DNA of 64,000 nucleotides, from positions 1 through 64,000 of the forward strand of contig CAZXIN010000018.1 of the NCBI GenBank assembly GCA_964640795.1, read 5' to 3'. The notes beneath the pieces are model-generated. The model had not been told where the DNA came from, made no database searches, and saw only the letters and a list, made by a program, of their open reading frames with translations. How positions within the stretch are numbered: position 1 is the first letter of the stretch; every line of letters begins with the position of its first letter. Source of the stretch: M269 sp964640795. Lineage in GTDB: Bacteria; Pseudomonadota; Gammaproteobacteria; Enterobacterales; Alteromonadaceae. This document shows, piece after piece, positions 58,072 to 64,000 of the stretch. A program made the position numbers and the translations under genes.

Positions 58072-58186
58072 TAAATAAACCTTACTAAATTAATGATGAA
58101 ATAGAACTGCCTTACCACTCGGTGATTGGTATTCAAACCATTACCTGATAGGATCTGTTTACTATTCTAACCTGATTTAAAATGTT

Positions 58187-58402
58187 ATGCCGCAACAGTC
58201 GAAATATTCTAACGAAGAATTTGAAGCACTTATGGGAGACATCTTCGTAGCCTTAGATAAAAAGAACGCTGATGTACAATTATCACTGATGGCATTAGGT
58301 AATGTTGTTACCAATATTTTGCATAATCAAGTGGACAAAGAGCAAAGAAAATCTCTGGCTGAACAATTTGCCAAAGTTTTAGTCAAAAGCGTTGAATCCT
58401 AA
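58187..58402 (+). CDS. yejL: YejL family protein (DUF1414)
   Basis: 71-aa helical protein opening MPQQSKYSNEEFEALMGDIF, with the DVQLSLMALGNVVTNIL segment typical of YejL. Length and place between yejK and yejM are as in E. coli. It likely helps fold or dimerise but its role is unknown. 21 nt before the LapC gene. Confidence 0.93.
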   Translation: MPQQSKYSNEEFEALMGDIFVALDKKNADVQLSLMALGNVVTNILHNQVDKEQRKSLAEQFAKVLVKSVES

Positions 58403-58423
58403 AAGAATAACAAATAGCTATTT

Positions 58424-59965
58424 ATGATCTTAACAGAAACCCCTCGTCGCCAGCGTGTTAATAAACTTGTATTGTGGGGGCACTGGTTTTCGCTCACGAA
58501 TATTGTTATGGCGATTGTCATTGCTTCAATTTATGTTTTTACCACCCCCTTTCCTAGTAGCCTCATTGGGTTTGTTTATTTAATCAGCAATTGGGTCAGT
58601 CATATCGGCTTCTTAACCTTTATGAGCTTTGTCATATTCGTTTTGCCTTTGTGCTACCTGCTACCCAATGTCAAAGTTGTTAAAGCGTCTGCATCTTTCT
58701 TAGCAGCCGTTGGTCTAGCGTTATTAGCGCTCGACGCACTTATTTATAATCGGCACGGTGTTCACCTAAGCTTGTACAGTGTTAATGTTATTAGGAATGA
58801 ATCAGATAGTGCAATCGCAACCTTTGGCTGGCAACAATGGGGCTTCTTAGCCTTACTGTTTGTTGTGTGGTTGTCCTTTCAGCTAACGATTTCAAACGCC
58901 TTATGGCAACGACTTGACCGCATTAAGAAAATCAATATCGGTACACGTACCTCTATATTCTTCCTTACCTGCTTTGTTGTCAGTCATGTAACGCATATTT
59001 GGGCTGATGCACGCTTATACCAACCTATAGTGCAGCAAGATGATATGTTCCCCTTATCTTATCCGGCAACTGCAAAAACCTTGATGTCACGTTATGATTT
59101 GATTGATTTGCAAACGTATGAAACACGGAAACAATTAATCCTAGACAGAGATATTGATTCAGTCAGCTATCCTAATGCGCCAATTTACTGTGCAATTGCT
59201 CCTCAGAGTTCAGTGGTTTTATTAATGAAAACTGACAACAACGACTTAAACTCTGTTTATCAGTCAACCGGTTTGAATTATAAAGACAATCATATCAATA
59301 CCAATTCTTCACCTCAAAGTGCCATGCTAGCAGCTCTATACGGTTTACCACATTTCTATCATTCGGCGCTTGAGAAGAAGGCACCCATACTGTTTGATTT
59401 AACCAGCAGTTTTAATATTCCCATTGTCACCTATCAGGATTCACAAACCCAAAACCCATACTTTTTAGAACATGAAACATCATGGAAAGAATTTAAGAGT
59501 ATCACGAGTCTTAAGAGCCCCAAGCTAGCCATAGCGATGGTCACCTCAGAGCAATTAACTGACATTCTCACTGAAAAATTAGTGAGCGATAACCAAGTAT
59601 TAGTGGCTGATATATCGGACGGTGGAAGCAATAGGCTCTATTCAAATTTACATGTAGCTTCAGCACAAGAGCCCAGTACTCAGGAAGATTTAGCTCCAAC
59701 GCTATTGAACATTATGGGGTGTGATAGTGATCCCGCACGTCACAGCACAGGACAAAATATTTTTGCACAGAAGCGGCCTTGGGTTATCAGTGCAATGGAC
59801 AGTAATCTGGTTATTATGAATGCGAATCAACGCATAGATATTGATACAAAAGGCAATTATAAAATCAGTGATTTAGCGACTGGTGAACAAACAGACGAAG
59901 TCCTCGACATGAATCTACTGAGGCAAGCTATGAAGCATGTGAGCCGCTTTATTGTGCGCTCATGA
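58424..59965 (+). CDS. lapC: LapC/YejM (PbgA)-like inner-membrane protein, short form
   Basis: 513-aa protein. Residues 1-190 hold five helices with DUF3413 features (NKLVLWGHWFSLTNI, ALDALIYNRHGVHLSLY), and the rest is a degenerate sulfatase fold (SSPQSAMLAALYGLP; ISDGGSN; APTLLNIMGC). E. coli LapC has 586 residues and adjusts LpxC degradation through LapB to balance lipopolysaccharide. This copy lacks about 70 residues of the periplasmic part and any metal-site residues. Regulation of lipopolysaccharide synthesis without catalysis is the likely role. Confidence 0.83.
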   Translation: MILTETPRRQRVNKLVLWGHWFSLTNIVMAIVIASIYVFTTPFPSSLIGFVYLISNWVSHIGFLTFMSFVIFVLPLCYLLPNVKVVKASASFLAAVGLALLALDALIYNRHGVHLSLYSVNVIRNESDSAIATFGWQQWGFLALLFVVWLSFQLTISNALWQRLDRIKKINIGTRTSIFFLTCFVVSHVTHIWADARLYQPIVQQDDMFPLSYPATAKTLMSRYDLIDLQTYETRKQLILDRDIDSVSYPNAPIYCAIAPQSSVVLLMKTDNNDLNSVYQSTGLNYKDNHINTNSSPQSAMLAALYGLPHFYHSALEKKAPILFDLTSSFNIPIVTYQDSQTQNPYFLEHETSWKEFKSITSLKSPKLAIAMVTSEQLTDILTEKLVSDNQVLVADISDGGSNRLYSNLHVASAQEPSTQEDLAPTLLNIMGCDSDPARHSTGQNIFAQKRPWVISAMDSNLVIMNANQRIDIDTKGNYKISDLATGEQTDEVLDMNLLRQAMKHVSRFIVRS

Positions 59966-60035
59966 TGAGAGCTTTAATCTTATTTAACCGGAACCATTAA
60001 GACTAAAGAATAGTTTTTATTGTCAGCCACAGCTC

Positions 60036-60596
60036 TTATCCCGAGTTCAGATTAGGTAAGAAACGGTCGGTGAAATCTTTTAACGAAGTACACTCATAAT
60101 CGGGTACAGCAGAAGATAATTGATGTTCACTCGAAACCCATACTGTCGCGCCCACTCCCACAGTTTTACCAACGACTATGTCACTTTCTCTATCACCAAT
60201 CATTATTGACTTGGACAAATCTAAAGCCAACTCTTCGGTAGCTTTTAATAACATGCCGGGGTTAGGCTTTCTGCATGGACAGTCTTTCTTATAGATACCT
60301 TGACCTTCATTTTTATGATGAGGGCAAAAGTAAAAGCGACTAATATTCACCTGATGAGCTTCAAACTTGCCCTGCATCCATTCATGCAATGCGATAACAT
60401 CTTCCTCTGTATAATAGCCTCTGGCTACACCAGACTGATTGGTCACAACAACGATAAGATACCCTGCTTGTTGCAGCGAATAGCAAGCTTCAAATACACC
60501 ATCGATAAATAAAAGTTCTGACGATTTATACACATAGCCGCTATCATGATTAATGACACCGTCACGATCCAAAAATACGGCTTTATGTTTATTCAT
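60036..60596 (-). CDS. gmhB: D-glycero-beta-D-manno-heptose 1,7-bisphosphate 7-phosphatase
   Basis: HAD-family phosphatase of 186 aa for the ADP-heptose pathway of lipopolysaccharide core. Motif I is FLDRDGVIN, motif II TNQSGVARG, motif IV IGDRESDIV, and the zinc loop is CPHHKNEG to CPCRKP. Length is typical. It stands alone next to lapC, which also concerns lipopolysaccharide. Confidence 0.93.
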   Translation of the reverse strand: MNKHKAVFLDRDGVINHDSGYVYKSSELLFIDGVFEACYSLQQAGYLIVVVTNQSGVARGYYTEEDVIALHEWMQGKFEAHQVNISRFYFCPHHKNEGQGIYKKDCPCRKPNPGMLLKATEELALDLSKSIMIGDRESDIVVGKTVGVGATVWVSSEHQLSSAVPDYECTSLKDFTDRFLPNLNSG

Positions 60597-60627
60597 TAGG
60601 TTTATATCGCTTTATGAGTAAAGGAAT

Positions 60628-60658
60628 ATGTCGTAAGAGCCTAAAGCCCTTACGGCAT
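60628..60658. terminator. Hairpin after the SDR gene
   Basis: ATGTCGTAAG and CTTACGGCAT can pair with one mismatch around an 11-nt loop. It lies between the SDR stop and the gmhB start. No T-run follows on the minus strand, so termination is only probable. Confidence 0.35.
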
Positions 60659-60789
60659 AATAACAACCAATCTATGGGCTTGATTTCAATTGGGAATTGA
60701 ACTCAATTCGCGGTTAAAATCGCCCCTACAAAATCACCTCGACAACTGCAAGAGCATTTTAGCCGCTAATAACCTTAATTCGAAAAGGC

Positions 60790-61554
60790 TTAAACGCGTG
60801 TACCACCATCCAATTCTATTGTACGCCCAGTGAAATATTCATTTTCGAAAATAAACTTAGCACAATGCCCCATCTCAGCAGGATCTGCTAAACGCCTTAG
60901 TGGGACAGTTGATAAGAACCTTTCTAACATTTCAGGACGCATTTGCCTTGCCATCGCCGTCTCGACTAAGCCAGGCGCAATACAACCTGTACGGATATTG
61001 TAGCGAGCAAGCTCTTTACCCCAAGAAACTGTCATGGTACTCACTGCAGACTTGGAAGCAGAGTAATTCGTTTGCCCCATATTACCACCACGCGATACCG
61101 AAGAGATGTTGATAATCACACCTTCACTGCCGGTTTCAATCATTTGTGCAGCGGCTTCTCGTGAACATAAGAATGTTCCTGTGACATTAACATCCAGTAC
61201 AGATTGAAACTGTTGCTTTGACATTTTATCAACAACTTTACCTTCCTTCACTTTAAGAAGAAGCCCATCACGCATGATGCCTGCGCTGTTAATCAAACCG
61301 TTTAACTGACCAAAACGCTCTACAACTTTTGCAAAAGTTTCTTCAACTTGTTGCTCGTCAGTGACATTAACCACAAAGTACTCGGCTTCAACACCTTTGC
61401 CCCTTAGTTCTTCAACAGCACTTTTTAAACTGTCTTCTTGCATGTCCAATAAGGCTAACTTTACGCCGCTCTCAGCAAATATCTGGGCCATTGCGTGACC
61501 TAAGCCCTGCGCACCACCTGTGATTGCAATTACTTTATCTTTTAAATCCATCAT
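60790..61554 (-). CDS. Short-chain dehydrogenase of the valine operon
   Basis: 254-aa NAD(P)-dependent SDR. The Rossmann motif is TGGAQGLG, the NSAG motif is present, and the catalytic set is Ser in INISSVS plus YSASK. It resembles acetoacetyl-CoA reductase or 3-hydroxyacyl-CoA dehydrogenase SDRs. It ends the valine-degradation operon, 5 nt after mmsB, so it may process a branched hydroxyacyl-CoA. ATGATG leaves the start open by one codon. Confidence 0.87.
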   Translation of the reverse strand: MMDLKDKVIAITGGAQGLGHAMAQIFAESGVKLALLDMQEDSLKSAVEELRGKGVEAEYFVVNVTDEQQVEETFAKVVERFGQLNGLINSAGIMRDGLLLKVKEGKVVDKMSKQQFQSVLDVNVTGTFLCSREAAAQMIETGSEGVIINISSVSRGGNMGQTNYSASKSAVSTMTVSWGKELARYNIRTGCIAPGLVETAMARQMRPEMLERFLSTVPLRRLADPAEMGHCAKFIFENEYFTGRTIELDGGTRV

Positions 61555-61559
61555 TCAAC

Positions 61560-62450
61560 CTATGATTTGTTCGCTGAAAACAGTTCAAATATGCTAGAAA
61601 AGTCATTACTGCCTTTCCCATTTTGTGCGTGTATTCTATATAAACTCTGAGCCAATGAACCTAATGGCGTCGCTGACTTAGAAGTCTGTGCTGTATCCAT
61701 GGCTAATCCGAGATCTTTCAGCATCAAGTCAACCATAAAACCGCCTTGGTAACCATTAGAAGAAGGCACAGTATCAATCACGCCAGGACAAGGATTATAA
61801 AGCTCTAACGTCCAATTTCTACCAGAGCTTTGCAGCATGATGTCACTCAATACTTTTGGATCAAGCCCGTTATCGATACCCATTTGCAGAGCCTCTGACG
61901 TTCCAGCCATTAAGATGGATAGCAACATGTTGTTGCATATTTTAGCAACCTGCCCAGCACCGACATTACCGGCATGAAAAACATTCTTACCCATGTTGTC
62001 CAAAATAGGCGAAGCTGCATCGAAATCTTCTTTTGAACCACCAACAATAAAAGTTAATGTTCCAGCCGCCGCACCAGCAACACCACCTGAAACCGGTGCA
62101 TCAATAAAATGAAACCCTTTATCTTCCAAACCGGCTGCTACACGCTTCGCCGTTTCTGCATCAATAGTTGAGCAATCAATAATGCGTGTGCCTGTTGCAA
62201 GGTTTGCTAGAAAGCGTTCTTCCAAGTACAAGCCTTCAACATGTTTACCAGCTGGCAACATGGTAATAACGAAGTCTTTGTTAGCAGCAGCTTGCAAAGC
62301 AGTTTCGCATGCCTGCGCACCAACATCTGCAACGCTTTTCATTGCTACTTGGCTCAAATCAAAAACACTGACGTTATGCCCTGCTCTAACGAGGTTTTGA
62401 GCCATGGGTCCGCCCATATTACCTAAACCAATAAATCCGATATTTGCCAT
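61560..62450 (-). CDS. mmsB: 3-hydroxyisobutyrate dehydrogenase
   Basis: 296-aa beta-hydroxyacid dehydrogenase oxidising 3-hydroxyisobutyrate to methylmalonate semialdehyde. The NAD motif GLGNMGGPMAQNL, substrate motif DAPVSGGVAGA and catalytic Lys in GAGQVAKICNNML are all present. It follows the hydrolase gene by 71 nt in the valine pathway order. Confidence 0.93.
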   Translation of the reverse strand: MANIGFIGLGNMGGPMAQNLVRAGHNVSVFDLSQVAMKSVADVGAQACETALQAAANKDFVITMLPAGKHVEGLYLEERFLANLATGTRIIDCSTIDAETAKRVAAGLEDKGFHFIDAPVSGGVAGAAAGTLTFIVGGSKEDFDAASPILDNMGKNVFHAGNVGAGQVAKICNNMLLSILMAGTSEALQMGIDNGLDPKVLSDIMLQSSGRNWTLELYNPCPGVIDTVPSSNGYQGGFMVDLMLKDLGLAMDTAQTSKSATPLGSLAQSLYRIHAQNGKGSNDFSSIFELFSANKS

Positions 62451-62521
62451 GTCTATATTCTCTATTTTTACAAAAAGACCATCATCAGATGGCCGTTTAT
62501 CGTTAATTTATACAAACCATA

Positions 62522-63664
62522 TTAAATGATCATTTCTTTAAGTGGATGCTCTTCTTCGCTCCATTTGGAGGTAAAGAAGCTTTCGATAAGCTCATTAGGA
62601 ACATCTTGTGTTGTTTTGTATTGCCAATCAGGTTGGTTATCTTTGTCTATCAGCAAAGCGCGAACGCCTTCTTGGAATTCACCAAGCTCAGAGCCACGAC
62701 AAGCAACATCAAACTCCATACGGAAACACGCATCCAATGACAACGATTGTCCACGTTTCAACTGTTCAAAAACAATGTGTGCAGTAATTGGCGAGCCATT
62801 TATCAAGGATTTCTTAGCACGATTCAACCATTTGTTTTCAGACAAATCGGCAGCTTCAACATTGGCAACGATCTGAACGACAGAATCGCCAGTCATCAAT
62901 TCATTGATAGTGTCTTTATGTGTTTCAACATTGTTTTCAGGCATTCGAACACTGTCGGCTTCTTGCATTTCATTACAAAGCGCGCTGACTTGTATACGTT
63001 GCTCATCCACAGTCGTTGCATTCCAATCCAGTGCTGCAAGCGAACTCACGAACTTATCGTAGTTTTCATGCGCAATAAATGCGTCGGCTAAACCTAAGTA
63101 CAAGGCATCTGTGGCATTAATATTAGCGCCGGTTAAACCAAAGAATAGGCCCGTCTTATCAGGCATTTTAGGTAGGAACCAAGTACCACCAACATCAGGG
63201 AATAAACCGATAGTAATTTCTGGCATAGCAATACGAGAGCTTTCAGTAACAATACGGTGACTAGCGCCATTCATCAACCCCATGCCACCTCCCATCACAA
63301 AGCCGTTAGCCCAAACAACAAAAGGTTTGTTATACGTATGGATCATGTAATCCAAACGATATTCCTCGCTAAAGAACTCAAACAACATATCAGGTGTTTT
63401 ATTCGGGCTGTTTTTCATTGCCGTGTGCATAGACACAACATCGCCACCCGCACAAAAAGCTTTATCGCCTTGCCCTCTTAAAACAACAGCAACAACATTG
63501 TCGTTAAGACGCCACTCAACTAATTTAGGCGTTATCAGGCGTATCATAGATAAATCAAGCGCATTCAATGCGTGGAGCTTATCTAGCGTAATAATGCCTA
63601 TAAACTTTGTGTCATCAACTTGTTGTTGCGAAAAGCTAACAGGTAAATCATCAACACGACTCAT
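62522..63664 (-). CDS. 3-hydroxyisobutyryl-CoA hydrolase
   Basis: 380-aa enzyme of the enoyl-CoA hydratase/isomerase superfamily that frees 3-hydroxyisobutyrate from CoA in valine breakdown. Seen are AFCAGGDV, VMGGGMGL and EITIGLFPDVGGTWFL, the last with the catalytic Glu and Asp. The length matches the hydrolase rather than hydratases (about 260 aa). Its ATG overlaps the dehydrogenase stop by 4 nt. Confidence 0.92.
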   Translation of the reverse strand: MSRVDDLPVSFSQQQVDDTKFIGIITLDKLHALNALDLSMIRLITPKLVEWRLNDNVVAVVLRGQGDKAFCAGGDVVSMHTAMKNSPNKTPDMLFEFFSEEYRLDYMIHTYNKPFVVWANGFVMGGGMGLMNGASHRIVTESSRIAMPEITIGLFPDVGGTWFLPKMPDKTGLFFGLTGANINATDALYLGLADAFIAHENYDKFVSSLAALDWNATTVDEQRIQVSALCNEMQEADSVRMPENNVETHKDTINELMTGDSVVQIVANVEAADLSENKWLNRAKKSLINGSPITAHIVFEQLKRGQSLSLDACFRMEFDVACRGSELGEFQEGVRALLIDKDNQPDWQYKTTQDVPNELIESFFTSKWSEEEHPLKEMII

Positions 63665-64000
63665 AGCAACGCACCTGCATTATCAGCAAGAATACGGCGA
63701 GCAATAATAACGCGCATTATTTCATTTGTACCTTCTAGAATCTGATGCACACGTGAATCACGAACATGACGTTCTAAAGGGTACTCGCGGATATAACCAT
63801 AACCACCATGAATTTGCAGTGCATCATCACAAACTCTAAAACCAATGTCCGTAGCAAAACGTTTTGCCATGGCACAATAAGCAGAAAATTCTGGCGCTTG
63901 AGTGTCCAATTTAAAAGCAGCTAAGCGCACCATTTGTCTGGCAGCAACCAAGTCTGTATTCATATCAGCGATTTTGAACTGAAGCGCTTGGAAAGTCGCA
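63661..64000 (-). CDS. Acyl-CoA dehydrogenase (isobutyryl-CoA type), C-terminal part
   Basis: The frame enters from the right window edge and ends at 63661, giving 112 residues. ATFQALQFKIADM, CDDALQIHGGYGYIREYPLERHVRD-type features (in part IHGGYGYIREYPLERHVRD) and QILEGTNEIMR are the end of an acyl-CoA dehydrogenase with FAD-binding and dimer contacts. The place next to the 3-hydroxyisobutyryl-CoA hydrolase suggests isobutyryl-CoA as substrate. First gene seen of the operon; the start is outside the window. Confidence 0.92.
   Translation of the reverse strand, partial: ATFQALQFKIADMNTDLVAARQMVRLAAFKLDTQAPEFSAYCAMAKRFATDIGFRVCDDALQIHGGYGYIREYPLERHVRDSRVHQILEGTNEIMRVIIARRILADNAGALL

Noticed and set aside
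60628..60658. Strong terminator for the valine operon
   Set aside because: The stem is imperfect and lacks a T-run; kept only as a low-confidence hairpin.
1..64000. CRISPR arrays, tRNA or rRNA genes
   Set aside because: No regularly spaced repeats, no T-loop consensus in a cloverleaf context and no rRNA segments were seen.

Overview
The window is a stretch of low-GC (about 40% by eye) chromosomal DNA from a marine-type Gammaproteobacterium. The gene sets point there: yejK-yejL-yejM(lapC), alaA-yfbR-dgt, msrPQ, a SulA-like SOS protein, a VC2046/SO_2500-like protein and a valine-degradation operon. An Alteromonadales/Shewanella-like or related marine lineage fits best; the genus cannot be fixed from sequence alone.

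Layout. 1-3436 is the 5' part of a nonribosomal peptide synthetase gene (TubC-like docking domain, C, A, carrier, start of a further module) that runs off the left edge. 3437-10041 is a 6.6 kb, AT-rich zone with very few genes: one small ORF with a strong ribosome binding site, a lone ParB-like protein and the C-terminal scrap of a tyrosine recombinase. It looks like a decayed mobile island. 10042-17109 is an iron-acquisition block: feoA, feoB, a PepSY-type membrane protein, a TonB-dependent siderophore receptor and an EntD-like phosphopantetheinyl transferase. Three Fur-box-like palindromes precede feoA, the PepSY gene and the receptor. Receptor, membrane reductase and FeoB could together form a reductive ferric-siderophore route that needs no siderophore ABC permease.

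17132-31292 holds a histidine kinase/receiver pair, a DUF885 protein, a small membrane protein, a lipoprotein, a DSD1-type PLP enzyme, the RNA helicase RhlE, a chemotaxis receptor, several secreted or hypothetical proteins and an ABC transporter pair whose ATPase lacks an obvious canonical start codon. 31485-40420 holds a DUF2189 membrane protein, an LRAT/NlpC-like protein, alaA-yfbR-dgt with 4-nt overlaps, a Sel1-repeat protein, msrP-msrQ, sulA behind a LexA-like box and ychJ. 40857-45660 is a copper/silver efflux operon (Cys-rich exported protein, cusB, cusA) without an outer-membrane factor gene.

45745-53279 contains an orphan amino-acid-binding-like protein, a leucine-rich-repeat lipoprotein overlapping a predicted exported barrel-like protein, an EamA transporter, a LytS/LytTR two-component pair, a DUF962 protein and a PilZ protein. 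53459-60596 contains an M61 peptidase, an M23 peptidase overlapping a double-length QueD-like protein, yejK, yejL, a short LapC/YejM homologue and gmhB. 60790-64000 is a minus-strand valine/isobutyrate operon (acyl-CoA dehydrogenase, 3-hydroxyisobutyryl-CoA hydrolase, mmsB, SDR) that runs off the right edge.

No rRNA, tRNA, CRISPR array or intact insertion sequence was seen. All functional names rest on motifs read by eye; no database search was run.
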